This document shows, one piece after another, positions 20,979 through 32,655 of a stretch of 49,495 nucleotides of DNA. Made by a program: the position numbers and the translations under genes. This DNA comes from Nemertoderma westbladi (Eukaryota; Xenacoelomorpha; Nemertodermatida; Nemertodermatidae): positions 1-49,495 of the forward strand of contig JAUCBJ010002592.1 in assembly GCA_032718475.1 (NCBI GenBank), given 5' to 3'. Within the stretch, counting starts at the first letter, position 1. The number at the start of each line of letters is the position of its first letter. The notes under the pieces are model-generated. The model was not told the DNA's origin, did not search any database, and was given only the letters and a program-made list of their open reading frames with translations.

Positions 20979-22033
20979 TGAAACCACCCCTTGCGAATAG
21001 TACTGGTGGAAGACTTCGATATATTATTACCGATGATCAGATAAGTTACCTTCACAAGTGTAAGTTTACTCAACAAGATATATCGCGTATATTTGGAGTT
21101 CCTGTATAAACTGTTAGTCGCCGTTGTAACAGTTTCAGCCTGTTGAACCTGAGATTCACTGCAATCAATGACAACGATCTAGACAACAAAATTAAAGGGA
21201 TTTTGGAAAATACTCCTAACATTGGTGAGGTTTACTTGCGGGGTGCTCTCGAAGCCAATGCCATCAGTATACAGCAGTGGCGGGTTCGTCAACGACTCAA
21301 TATAATTGATCCTATAGGTTGTATTATGCGTCGAAGAACCGCCATTAAGCGCAGAGTTTACAATGTAAATTAAGCTAACAGCCTCTGGCATGTAGATACT
21401 AACCACAAACTCATTAATTGGAGGTTGGTTTTCCATGGAATTGTTGATGGATATAGCCGCTTAATAGTTGGTCTTTGTGTAACCAATAGCAACACTGCAA
21501 GAGACACATACTCAAACTTTAATTCAGCTGTCAATAATTACGGCACCCCAAGTCGTGTTAGAGGCGATAAAGGTTCTGAGTACTTTGATATAGCACGGCA
21601 TATGTTGATGCAGAAAGGACTCAGGCAGGGAAGTTTTATTGCGGGTTCTAGTGTTCACAATACACGAATTGAACGCCTTTAGTCAGAACTTAATAAAGTT
21701 GTCACCAGACCGTACAAGGCTATATTTAAGAGAATGGAATGGGAGGAGACTTTCATTTGCAACAACGAAAAGCACATGTATGCTTTACGCTTTACATTTA
21801 AGAAAAGGATTACGAGATCCATCAATGACCACGACCATAACCACGGTTTAAGCACTGTCCACAATAAGACGCCAAACCAGCTATGGTTGGAAAGTATACT
21901 GGTAAATAGATATCCAGAACTTGATTCACTGCCTATTATTGCTGACTATGGGGTTGAAGACACGGATAATAGCAGCGATACTGAACTCAAGACTGAAATT
22001 CGGGTACCAGATATACAACTAGACTGCAACTAG
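20979..22033 (+). pseudogene. rve (DDE) integrase-type transposase, broken
   Basis: From MKPPLANSTGGR (about 20979) the frame has a helix-turn-helix with DDQISYLHKCKFTQQDISRIFGV, a linker (EVYLRGALEANAISIQQWRVRQ, RRRTAIKRRVY) and the rve core LWHVDTNHKLINWRL, VDGYSRLIVGL, RVRGDKGSEYFD, FIAGSSVHNTRIERL. The likely catalytic residues are D in HVDTNH, D in RGDKGSE and E in TRIERL. A C-terminal tail follows (NQLWLESILVNRYPELDSL) to a stop at 22031-22033. Inactivating changes include a TAA near 21107, a TAA near 21371, a TAG near 21680 and frame changes around them. The LWH.D.NHKLI.W pattern is shared with a family widespread in fish and invertebrate genomes. Confidence 0.85.
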
Positions 22034-22515
22034 ACTTGATTAATCCACTCAGAAATGATGGAAACTTTGGAATAACTATTTTCAATGAAGTTCTTGCAAT
22101 ACTAAATTAATCGATCCTAAATTTACTTTTAAAATTAGGGGCCACGCGTAAATGATGTTATACTATTTCTGGCAATTTTTGACACCCCCTCCCCACCTCT
22201 GTCACAGTTTTAAATAGAATCCAGATTTTTTATAAAAAAATGTTCTAGAACATAATTTTTTTAAAAATGAATAGCTAAAAAGTAACATGTTCTGGAATAT
22301 TTTCTATACAAATAGTAATAAGTTTTGCATTTGTAAAATGTATTTTGTTACATTATGTCAACTTAACAACGTTCTGGTGAATCACTTGCAACGCTGAAAG
22401 TACTACTTTGCAGCTTTGCGGCCTATTCCCCAACTTCTTCTTCTGAGACTTCGTCTTTCGAACGTAGTTTTTCAACGTCCTCGATGTCACTAGAACACAG
22501 AAAATCAAACAATGA
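22034..22515. other. Intergenic part of the rve transposon
   Basis: The sequence between the two convergent genes is AT-rich with no coding motif. It contains ATGTTCTAGAACAT (near 22240) and a related ATGTTCTGGAAT (near 22288), words also present in the arms of the foldback at 6957 and 15770. Confidence 0.4.
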
Positions 22516-23899
22516 TTATCGCTTCAAATTCCTTACCAAATCACTCCCGAAGTATATATTCTTGACAAATACTTTAGACAGCTGAATAGGCCAATATCCT
22601 TCATTCACAAAACCATAGTATAAAACTCTACCGATCGATGTCCACGCTTCTTCTTGCCAATCATGGCGAATTTTAAAAATATCAGCCGAGTTCCCTATGG
22701 TACCTTTCATGAACATATTCCAAAAAAGGGTCAAGAGCTCTTTAGTAAGACCTCTATCATCTATCCCATCCTCACCTTGAAAGCTAATAAAAAGGGTCCT
22801 CTTAAGGATGTCTTCATCCTTGAACAGATCAATAACTTCCTGAAAAACTGTATTTTGATTGATCTTTACAAATAATTTCAGCTTAACTGGAAGATCAACT
22901 TCATTGCTGAAATATCAGGAATGCAGGTCGGCCAAAGCAGGTCGTGAACTGGGGTTCAAAATTTCAACATTCTCGTCTATTGCTTCATCCTCGTCGCCAT
23001 TTTCAATTGTTACATCCTCCTCGGGCTCGCCAGCTTCGATTGGTACTGGTTCCGGTACATCCATACCCATAAAAAAAAAAAAAAAAAATGTCACCCATGT
23101 CGGGGTCGCCAACTGAAAAGCGATAACAAAACGGACGAGTAACATGGCGCCGTGCGTGGTCGCAACTGTCATTGTTCATTAACTACCGGCACCGGTACAA
23201 TCCTCTGCGAGTTTATTTTGAGAGATTCTGCCAATTCTCTATTCTGATAGCAGACTAAGCAATAAACAGAATCCATAAACTCAACAGCTCCAGAACTTCG
23301 TCCACAACTGCACAACGCCCCATTTACACCTCCTCCAGCACCATCAGATTTAGCGACTGAACTAATAGAATCGTCGAGTCGGCCAACTTCTCGGTTTCGG
23401 TAGTTCCCAAACTGTCGAACTCAATGCTAGGGCACAAAAAATAGAGTACCTTCTTCCCAGCGCGTTTAAAAGGGATATATGTTTTCAATCCGCTTAAACT
23501 TTGATCCTTGGAAAGATTCGTAGCTACCAACTTTTTATGACAACCTTCAACGATGTCGACGTATTGATGTTGATGTTAACTTTTAGTTTAAAATCGAACT
23601 CACCTCTTAAGTTTATCAAGAACTTCTTCGTTCGACATGGACTTCTTCATCTTTATCTCATTAATGAGATAACCAGCTCCAACTAATTCCGAACGAGCAG
23701 ACTGTAGCAGAATACAACTTCCAAGGCTAAACCCATTTGGGAGAAGCATCGCATCAATAGTAAAATAATCGGAATAAACTTTCTTAGCTGACATTCTGGG
23801 CAGACCATGAGGACCACGCACAGTTTTAAAATTTCGTTTTAAAATTTCCGACAGCTTCTCATTTACTTTTCCGATAACTTTTCTATCATTGGGATCCAT
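22516..23899 (-). pseudogene. HECT-like accessory gene of the rve transposon
   Basis: The start is MDPNDRKVIGKVNEKLSEIL at 23899. The first exon runs to about 23600 and ends at a donor AAGAG|GTGAGT; the next segment (about 23520-23324) reads LSKDQSLSGLKTYIPFKR. An acidic linker at 23090-22915 (EPEEDVTIENGDEDEAIDENVE) follows. The last part reads VKLKLFVKINQNTVFQEV, then GEDGIDDRGLTKELLTLFW, ADIFKIRHDW, EEAWTSIGRVLYYGFVNEGYWPIQLSKVF, ending at 22516. The GEDGID.GLTKE block and the IGR.L..G.....P..LS pattern match the N-lobe of HECT ubiquitin ligase folds. No C-lobe with the catalytic Cys is visible. An in-frame TGA near 22912 breaks it. Function in transposition is unknown. Confidence 0.6.
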
Positions 23900-24279
23900 T
23901 AAAACTTAATATACCGGTATCACAGTCACAGAATCTGAGAATGGTAGAATGCTGGAATAGTATCACATAACGCTGAAACGGTACCAGTAGCTTACCACAG
24001 TCTGACAGTACCTGATTACGGCACCATGTAGAATTATTATGTCTACAGTACGGTACCTGTATCGGTACTGGCTGATGGAGTAACATAAATTTCGGTCCAG
24101 ATTTCGGCCGAAATTTCAGCCGAAAATGTCATCAAATGGAAGAGCTGAAAATGTAACAAAATATTTCGGCCGAAATTTCGGCCAAAAATATGTTTTGAAA
24201 TTCTCTAATATTCTTTTTAAAACCTTTAATATTATTGCTGACCTTTTGGCGTTAACGGCGCCTCATAGGCGGCAGCTCC

Positions 24280-24943
24280 CAATAAAAAATAACAAAATGA
24301 AGATAAAAAAGTAGGTCTACTTATAAAATTATTTTTTATTCTGATTTTTTCCAGAAATTTTCCCAAGGAAACCGTCTTTTCTCACAGACACCGGGTAGTA
24401 ACGAAATTGTAAAAAAAAGTGCCCTGTACAGTTACAGTATATAAAATTCAACTGGACCACCACACATATTGAACCTAGTTTGTTATCCTGCATCTAAACT
24501 CAATAATCCTTATACTGTATCTACTGTATAACGTATTACGATACCAGTACTATGGTAGCCGTAGCAATTTATTATTTGGAATTCCTTTTTCAGTATTAAT
24601 GTATTAATTATAAGGTACATACAATAAGAGACTCTGTGGGTTGAGTTGCGATATAAGGTGGCGGTAAATTCAAACAGGTAGATAGTTAGGGTGGAACGAC
24701 TGAGTAGGCCTACCGGTGGTGGTGTATTGAGTGCAGGAGGTAATATAAACCTGATTCTGGAGTAGTGTGTGATTATTGATATTAATGATATTACGATTGA
24801 TATTACTTATTATATCTTATACAGTATGCTGTTGAACATGACTAAAATTATTTTTAAAAACTAATTTTAATTTGTTCATTGAACCACTATCTTCGTTGGG
24901 AAAAGTTAACCCCAATGTTCAAAATACAATTATTGCTGCAATC
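24280..24943. other. Non-coding stretch
   Basis: No coding motif is visible on either strand. It lies between the rve transposon and the 5' LTR of the BEL element and contains the left copy of that element's target duplication, CAATC (24939-24943). Confidence 0.5.
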
Positions 24944-26214
24944 TGTAAAAGCTTCTGTGGGATATAACTGGCCCCTTTGCTTCGCAATCCAGTTTCCCCC
25001 CAGGCGCTGGAATACTCTAAAAAGGTTCTCTAACTGTATATATATTCCCCTCGCCCGCAAGGTACCGTTACAGGTGTTTTAACGGACATAAAAGTCATTC
25101 TTCTATATACGTGCTTTGGCGGACATGGTAAGGCAAAAAAACTGCAATGCACCAAATACCTTTACACAGCTTGGCCTTGATGATTCAGATTTCGACATCT
25201 AGCAGCTGGTTGCTGGCATGGAAACAGCCATTGGACGCATGGTTCTTTGTTTGGCTTGAGCCAATCAGAGCGATTTTTTCTGTCGACGTGTAGATATTCG
25301 GCCGATGATACTAGGAGTGTTGAGTCTTACTGTTTTTTAGTGATACCATTGTGTTGTTGCTATCTAGGCCAGGAACACCGGCTCTAGAGTCAATTCGTTT
25401 TCATACTTTAGAAGAAACATTAGTAGGCTTAAATTATAGAGCGTATAACTGTTATCTTGTCACATCATATATCATTCATATCAACTTATCTCAACTAAGT
25501 CTTACATTATCGGTTCAACATACATTATTATACTGCTATTTACTGTTGTTTGGTTGAATATTATTTGGAGAATATTTATAAAGAACCTAAATTTCCCAAT
25601 TTTCTTGATACACTAAAGGTTAGAGAGACGGGTTATATATAGCGATTGCGACTTATATTATTGTGGTTTGTAGTGAATTTAATGCTATTTGATAAGCACT
25701 ACATGAGTCCGTTGCTGTTCTCTTTATATATGATAAAATTTATTGACGGTCGGCAAATTAGTGAGCAGTATTGTGTGTTACCGGTAGTGTGCCTGATTGT
25801 GATTGATAACTAAGCATTTCCTAAAGAATGCGCCTCATACGTGAATCATAAGCCTTACCGACTTGCCGTTGTGATTAGTATAAGTCATATCTCTGTTTAC
25901 CTAGATAGAGCGCCACGTCCTAAAAGGAACTGTTAATATTTCCCGAAAGTGAATAATATTAGTCAGAAATTATTTATTAACGATCAATCGAATAATACAA
26001 TACAGTAAGCTTACACTGCAATAATAATCTAAGCCCTCAGAATCCAGTCTCCCGGGTATATCCAGCGGGTGAATGGACGCGCACTAGGCTGGCTTCTGCT
26101 AATGTTGTGTTTATTGGTATTAAATATTTGTAATCTTCTAAAGTCTATTTATAAACCAAAAGACATATAAATTTTGGCAGGTTAAACTGCTAAAGGTCTT
26201 CAAAAGCGCGTACA
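24944..26214 (+). repeat. 5' LTR of the BEL/Pao element (1271 bp)
   Basis: Begins TGTAAAAGCTTCTGTGGG and ends AAAAGCGCGTACA, so the ends are TG...CA. It is preceded by CAATC and matches the 3' LTR at 33897-35168 with six substitutions and one single-base indel that I can count. A TATA-like TTATATATAGCG lies near 25632. The 68-codon frames inside the LTR occur in both copies and show no protein signature. Confidence 0.95.
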
Positions 26215-26278
26215 ATAACAGTTATTGACTTTATTGCAGTAAGCAATAAAGTAGAAAGTACCAGTCGACCGGTAAACC

Positions 26279-26400
26279 TGAACCGGTACTTCTGTAGGTC
26301 AGTAGGCCCAACTGCCAGAACCGGTACTGCTGTAGGTCCGTAGGTCCAACTGCCAGAACCGGTACTTCTGTAGGTCCGTAGGCCCAACTGTCCTAACCGC
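26279..26400 (+). repeat. 38-bp repeat, three copies, in the BEL leader
   Basis: Three consecutive units of about 38 bp each contain GAACCGGTACTTCTGTAGG followed by CCGTAGGCCCAACTG, with a few substitutions between copies. They lie shortly after the 5' LTR in untranslated leader. Confidence 0.8.
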
Positions 26401-26559
26401 TACTTCCAGTATAAGTACATTAGTATTATTTCGATTGTGATCTATTGTATATTGTAGGCTGCCAGGGGAATAGGGATTGATCACCCCTCATTCTTTTGTA
26501 TAGTTTACTTATTTCTGTCAGTTTTATTTCCTAGTAAGTTAATATTGAGCTGAAGACGT

Positions 26560-27150
26560 GTAAGTCTGCTCAGATTGTTCAGATAATTGTAGGCCGGACT
26601 GTTGTCGGATTGTTGTTGGGTTTGGAGAGATTACGGCGTGTGTAGAGTTTGTCCGATAGAGTGCCAGTTAGTAAGTTGGGGCAGCCATAGCTGTAAGGTC
26701 AATCCCCTCTTAAAGAATAAGTCGTACTACCGTGTTAGAACGCATACTAACTAACCATTTTGGAATCTGCACATACTGTAGTTTATTTAGGCTTGACAGT
26801 ATTCTGCCAGCGTTTTGGCCTGTGTTTGTTTGTGTGGTCTGTTCAGGTACCGTAATAGTTATTACTCAGATATTTTGTAGGCTGGATTGTTGTCTAGCTA
26901 TTATTAGGTCTGAAGAGATTGCTGCGTCTGTAGAGTTTGTCCGATAGAGTGCCAGTTAGTAAGTTGGGGCAGCCATAGCTGTAAGGTCAATCCCCTCTTA
27001 AAGAATAAGTCGTACTACCGTGTTAGAACGCATACTAACTAACCATTTTGGAATCTACACATACTGTAGTTTATTTAGGCTTGGTGGTAGTCTGCCAGCG
27101 TTTTGGTTTGTATTTTGTTTGAGTATTCTGTACGGGTAGCGTAATATTTA
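26560..27150 (+). repeat. 288-bp tandem duplication in the BEL leader
   Basis: The block with GTAGAGTTTGTCCGATAGAG starting at 26642 recurs at 26930 with almost no change over about 170 bp (through GGAATCT.CACATACTGTAG) and more divergence at both ends. It lies in the untranslated leader between the 5' LTR and gag, where packaging or dimerisation signals would be expected, and may duplicate such a structure. Confidence 0.85.
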
Positions 27151-28482
27151 TTATTCAGAGTTTATGCGATTATTCGCAACATTCATGTCCCCAAGTTTAT
27201 TCCTACAGTAATTGTGCTTGTTATATATACCGTTATAGTTAAATTAACCCCGGTACTACACGGGCTGCTTGGCGTAGGAAAAGACTGGTGATTTTGTGCT
27301 TCGGTCACTCCAGCAGATGCCGTGGTTCTTTTAACTGTTCAAGTATATTTAACTACTGATTATTTGTTGTACCAGTACTTGTACCTAATTTAGGGTTTAG
27401 TGTACAGTGCTTTCCGAAGTAATTAGTGTGTAGGCAGTATATTTGTGTTGTAAAGTGGTTAATAGGCACGCTGGATCTGGTAGTCCGCGGTAATTAGCTT
27501 CTAGGTAGGAACACTCCGTGATACATAACGTAGTACCTATAGCGATACGGCTATAGGTCGTCAGGCGGTGGTATTTTCCTATCTGGACAGTGCAATATAT
27601 TTACTACTACTTATTATTTTCAAATACCGTAGTACCCTGTCCGTTGTAATAACCAGAGTTCTAACCCTTTGTTAGGCTGGTGTGTAGACTTCCTGTAAAA
27701 TTACCCTAAAATTTCGTACGTAATATTTTTTGTTGTGTTTAATTAGAGATTTAATCTCACCCGTATCGTAAGTAATTTGTAGTATTAAGTAACTTAGGTA
27801 AATTAGAATTATCTGTTTTAGTGTCACATAGGTAGCACTTCACTGAGAGCGCACAGCTTCTGTGTAGTGACTCCCCCAGAAATAATAACATTTATTTCAA
27901 ATATTGACAAAACCCCTTTTAAACGGGTATATATCTATTATAAATCAACTCAAATGATTTATAAATAGTAGGCCTGCCATACAACAATTAGGTCTCAAAA
28001 TCAGTCGGACTACTGCTTAAATAACGGTAATAAAGTAAGTTAAAAGCAACCAAGTAACCCTAAAATATTCAGAAATTCAATTATTCTAAAATAATTGACA
28101 TACCGGTATTTACCATAGGCTTATTATATTTATTTCTATAAATTTGAGCTGAAATCATACCGGTATTCTGTAATTAATTCTAGTCCAGAATTATACTTAT
28201 ATACTATAAGTGTAAGCTGTATACCGGTATTCACGATAGGCCTATTATATATTTATATATATTTGTGCTAAAATTATATACCGGTACTCTGTGACAAATC
28301 TAGTCTGTAATAATACTTATATATATACTATAAGCATACCGGTATTCTAATATATTATATATATATCACGCTACACTGAGTAGCAGCATCGGTAATTAAT
28401 TATTAGGCTAACAGTGATACTGAATTACTAGACTTGCTTTAACTGTATTTATAGCCGTAGGCATTCAACTGTGTAAACAAAC
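27151..28482 (+). other. Remaining BEL leader, non-coding
   Basis: AT-rich leader with no open frame of note. It contains several ATACCGGTATT words, especially 28100-28345. The first credible start is the gag ATG at 28483. Confidence 0.6.
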
Positions 28483-31422
28483 ATGTCAGACACAACCCAA
28501 TCACTGTTGGATAGTCTCTTAGAAAGTGTTAGAATGAATGTTAGACAGTGCCTTAAAAAGATCAGTGACCCAGATCCAAGTATAGAACATCCTAGACCCA
28601 AGTCTAAGTCACCTACTATTGTAAAAAAGGCCATCCCTACAGTAGTAGTGTCAAACCCTAGGCTAGTAAAACAACGTAGGTCTATCATCGGCACTCGGGC
28701 CCAAGTCAAGCGGGATCAAGAAGCAGCTGTCAAACAGCAGCAACATCCTAGCCAAGAACCTAGTTCTCAGCGGCCCGATAGCTCCAGTAGTTCGGATACT
28801 GTTGAGCGGATGCCCGAACGCGGAGCGAAGATGGTGGATATGGTTTATGATGAGCGGCCAACCTATGAAGAATCAACCGACGCCACTTCTTCTCAAGTGG
28901 AAAGTGAAGTGGAAAGCGAAGTGGAAAGCGAATTAACAGCAGCAGAGAAGCCGCGAACTAGAGACGCCATTGACATCTATCTGTCAGACTATCAGCGATT
29001 CCTAGGAGACGAAGAGTTGAGGAGACGACTGTCTGGACTTCGCCCTAATAGTGAAGGAACCAAGCTTGTGTTGGACGCAATCAATGCGGAAATTTTAGCT
29101 GCAAACCAAGCTAAATTTGATGAAAAACTCCGCCTCGCTAGAGTCCAAGAAGAACAAGTAAAGAAAAAACTGATAGAGGACCGAAAGGCAGCAGCAGTAG
29201 CAGCGGCAATGGCAGAAGCAGAAGTGGAAAGAAAGGCGGCAGCGGGAAAAGCAGAAGTGGAAAGAAAGGCGGCAGCGGCAAAAGCAGAAGTGGAAAGAAA
29301 GGCGGCAGCGGCAAAAGCAGAAGCGGAAAGAAAGGTGGCAAAGGCAGTGGCAGAAGCAGAACGGAGAGCGTCTGAGGAGACTACCCAACTGGAGTTGGAA
29401 AATCTGCAAGAGACGCAGGACAACATAAATAAACGGTTAACTGCTAGTCAAATGCAGATGAGGAGTCGATCTACTCCCAAGCGCCAAGGATACACATCAT
29501 CGGAGGAAGGCGAGACCACCGATCCTGAAGGCGGAGGAAATAGATCTCGTCTAAGCAGGCGTAGAAAAACATCTCACCGTCACAAATTGCCTGATTTGCC
29601 CCCAGCGGTTAGAAGACAACTAGCTAGCCCAGACTTAGGTAGTATAGAACCTACAGACCAAATTATTAAGGTCAAAAGACTCCCTACTATAGTTGATGAG
29701 CCTGAAATAATTAGGCCTGTCGTTCCCAAAGTCACTCCTGTGTTAGAGACCCCTGTACTTCCAGAGCTTAACTCTAAATTCCCTTTACACAGTACTACAC
29801 TGCCTGTGCCCGGTAGAACAGTCCATGAGAATATCCCTGTCCTGGAAGCTGAGAGAGAAATCAAAGATTTGACTCCCGTCGTCCCACGTCAGCCCGCTAC
29901 AATGTTGGCGACTCCCGCTTCGGCGGTCGAGTGGGTAGAGGAGGGACGGCGGGGGATGAATCTCCTGCTCGGACAGATGTAGGAGACTGTCCACCAACTT
30001 AAGGGAACAGTAAGGGAAGGTAGGGCCGAATTGCAAGAAGTGCAGCAAAGTATCGCGCTAGAACGCGACAAATTAGTCAACATACAAAAGGGTATACCCA
30101 TACCCCCTGTAACATTGTGTCAGCCTGTTAGGTCTGAAGTATTACATGCGCAAGGTGTGGAGCCTACACGCATCTATACTGCTAGTGAAGTAGAAACTCC
30201 TATAGCAAACCCTATTAAGGGTGATTATAGACCTGTTGTTAATGATATTCCCTATAGACCTGATAATGATCCGAGCAATTTATATACCGACAATTCGATA
30301 TTAAATAACACGATGGCCCAAGAAAGCTTTACGCGTCAGATGGCTAGAACAGAAGCCCGCCAAGCGGTCAAAGTGGGAGAGATCGTCAAATTCAATGGAG
30401 ATGAGATGAAATGGTTACCTTTCAACGAATATTACAAAGACAGCATACAGAACTCTGTGCTATCTAACGGAGAGAAACTTAGGTTCCTCATCAAGAGCTT
30501 GGAAGGACCTCCCAAGTTAATGGCGTTAAAGTTTATTGGACATCCAGAAGGTTTAAGACAAGTTTGGGATACATTAAACATCAGGTATGGTAACAAGGAT
30601 AACATAGCTAAGTATTTGTATGCAAAATTAGTAGCCCCCCGAAACTTCCTTAGTAGCGGGATTATAGAGTTTTCCGATGAGATTCAGGAGATCTGTAGAC
30701 AATTGGACTGGTTAGGTAAGTCTCATGAATATCAGAGTTCCATGGTTATTGGAGCAGTAGTCTCTACTTTACCAAAGGGTGGAGTATGTACACGCTGGGA
30801 CAAGAAAGTGTTGTATATGAATGAGCAGCAACGACGAAGCCCTACCATGGCTGATCTCATGTCCTTCTTAGATAGTGAAGTAAAATTACAACTCATAAAG
30901 CAGTCCAGAGAGAAAACATCGGAAAATAAGGTAAGTGAGAAACCCGTTTCTAGGAGAAAGGTAATACCAGTGTGTTATACTGACGACGGCGAAAGCCAAG
31001 CTTCTCAAGAAGAGGACAGCGGGAAAGACACAGCAAAATCTTACTATGACAACAAGACCTATAAAAACGTAAGTAAATATAAGTCTCGAACCAACGATAG
31101 GAGAGAACAGGTAACAACAACTCCTCCTACGTCTCCTAAGAGAATTCACGGAAGAAAGCCCGAAGAAAGAACGAGAGTGCATAACGTTACCCAAGGTAAA
31201 GTGAGTAACATCAAACCAAACTGTGCGCTGTGCGACGGGCCCCACCGTTTGAGTGTGTGTGCTGAATTCCTAAAGAAATCCCTGGTAGACAGACGTACAG
31301 TCCTGTGGAATAAGCGGTTATGCTATAATTGCCTCAGATCAGGACACCAACGGCGAACCTGTTACTCCGACGTAAAGTGTGCAAAGTGTGGCGCGAAACA
31401 TCACATCTTGTTACACAGTTAG
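28483..31422 (+). CDS. BEL/Pao gag-like protein with one internal TAG
   Basis: The frame opens at MSDTTQSLLDSLLESV. Residues about 220-305 are a charged Ala/Glu/Lys helix with an 11-residue repeat (KAEVERKAAAA, about four copies), a probable coiled coil. A TAG lies at 29980-29982 (codon 500); the same frame then continues through QMARTEARQAVKV, FNGDEMKWLPFNEYYKDSI and EKLRFLIKSLEGPPKLMAL, the conserved BEL/Pao gag core. It ends in a Cys/His-rich tail: C-x2-C then H.LSVC, LCYNCLRSGH and KCGAKHHILLH, the usual BEL knuckle array. A second TAG at 31420-31422 precedes the protease in the same frame. Stops may be lesions or read through. Confidence 0.8.
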
Positions 31423-32655
31423 TTCGAACGAGACAACCCGAGTCAGGTAAGTGAGCCCGAACTACATGTCCAATTCAGTGATGTAAATGACACTGATCAA
31501 GAATCTGAGATGGAAGGATTCTATACGGACGATTTCTCCGACGCCAACGAATCCTGTTATCTAATCAATACCGCGGTGTATCGAGCACTTACTTATGAAA
31601 AGGACACCGAAAATGAGTTCCCCCCAACTACCTTTAACAGACAACCATCTTGGAAAGCTCCAACTTCCAACGTAGGAATCAGAGAATTTCCTGTAGTGCA
31701 GGTAAGAGTTCACGGTCCTAACAAAAGTTACATAGTGAACGCACTCCTTGACTCCGGCAGCACAGGAACATTCATCGATCAAGAACTAGCCGAAGATATC
31801 TTTGCTGGACAACCCAAATTCCGGACTAAATTGAATATGTCAGGAATTATGCAGGTTTGGAAATCTACCCTAACGGCAGACTACTATGTAGGTGTGTTGT
31901 CCACCCCCCAGGATAAATTAGGAGCACAAGGTATAAGGTCGGTAAAAATGGTGGCTATAAAGAACTTCGCTACTACCCAAGCAGACCTTTATAATTGGGA
32001 CGAGGATGAGAGCATCCAACATCTTAAGATACCTCGATTCCAGACAGATTATCCTGGAGTGCAAATACTCATCGGCCAAAACGCGCATGAGGCGCTCGAA
32101 ACATTGGAGAAACGGCCTGCTCAACCGCAGCCACTACAAACCTATGCGGTAAGAACTAGAGTAGGTTGGTACTTCACTGGCCCTTCCCGTAGAACTCTCA
32201 AAGAGAGATTACCTCAACAACAAGTATACCAAGTAAAGGAATGGGAAGTGGAGAGCAGTGAGGTGGACGACCCAACTGAGGGAACACCATACTCCTCAGA
32301 TAATGACGATATTAACTCCAATGTAGATCAATGGAGACATTGCCTTGGGACGATTAATCCAGCCGACATCGCTTCCAGAGGAGCAACTCCTCAAGAACTG
32401 ATAGATACTCCAGGCTGGTTAGGTGGATCCGACTTCTTAAGTAAAGAAGAAGAAGAATGGCCTCCTCATCTTACCCCGGCGGAGATTAGACAGGCCAAGG
32501 GAGCGGAGAAAGTAACACAACAACTCAATCGCCCAGCTAGTCGTTTATGTTTACTGGAAAGAGACCAAAAACTGTCCGGAAACTATGGAAGGCAAGATAC
32601 TCTTCCTACGACCACTTCCCTAATCCGACAAATATCTAGGGACTCCATAACGTAA
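31423..32655 (+). CDS. BEL/Pao protease fused to a leftover RNase H tail
   Basis: The frame continues directly from gag after the second TAG. A protease with LLDSGSTGTFI (active site D-S-G) lies near 31745, followed by VQILIGQNAHEALE near 32060 and RTRVGWYFTGP near 32160. Then the sequence jumps, in frame, to WRHCLGTINPADIASRG near 32335 and TPGWLGGSDFL, which belong to the end of BEL RNase H. The RT, the catalytic part of RNase H and the integrase are missing. The frame ends in TAA (32653-32655). The deletion preserved the reading frame, so a gag-protease-type product could still be made. Confidence 0.8.
   Translation, partial: FERDNPSQVSEPELHVQFSDVNDTDQESEMEGFYTDDFSDANESCYLINTAVYRALTYEKDTENEFPPTTFNRQPSWKAPTSNVGIREFPVVQVRVHGPNKSYIVNALLDSGSTGTFIDQELAEDIFAGQPKFRTKLNMSGIMQVWKSTLTADYYVGVLSTPQDKLGAQGIRSVKMVAIKNFATTQADLYNWDEDESIQHLKIPRFQTDYPGVQILIGQNAHEALETLEKRPAQPQPLQTYAVRTRVGWYFTGPSRRTLKERLPQQQVYQVKEWEVESSEVDDPTEGTPYSSDNDDINSNVDQWRHCLGTINPADIASRGATPQELIDTPGWLGGSDFLSKEEEEWPPHLTPAEIRQAKGAEKVTQQLNRPASRLCLLERDQKLSGNYGRQDTLPTTTSLIRQISRDSIT

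Larger units (their letters stand above)
20579..24279. mobile_element. rve-integrase DNA transposon with about 200-bp inverted ends
   Basis: The left end (from GGCGGCTATGACGCGCC near 20581) and the right end (GGCGCCTCATAGGCGGC ending near 24273) are inverse copies. The similarity continues inward through TTAACGCCAAAAGGTCAGCA and GAATATTAGAGAATTTCAAA, then through blocks rich in TTTCGGCCGAAA. Two genes face each other inside: a plus-strand DDE integrase-type transposase and a minus-strand HECT-like protein. The layout recalls the IS3EU or Ginger groups, but I cannot assign it firmly, and no target duplication is visible. Confidence 0.7.

Noticed and set aside
24944-26214. Small ORF of 68 codons repeated in both LTRs
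   Set aside because: Its duplication only reflects LTR identity; there is no coding signature.
28992-29426. Minus-strand frames opposite the gag coiled-coil
   Set aside because: They are shadows of the Ala/Glu/Lys repeat in gag; the plus-strand frame has a recognisable family and context.
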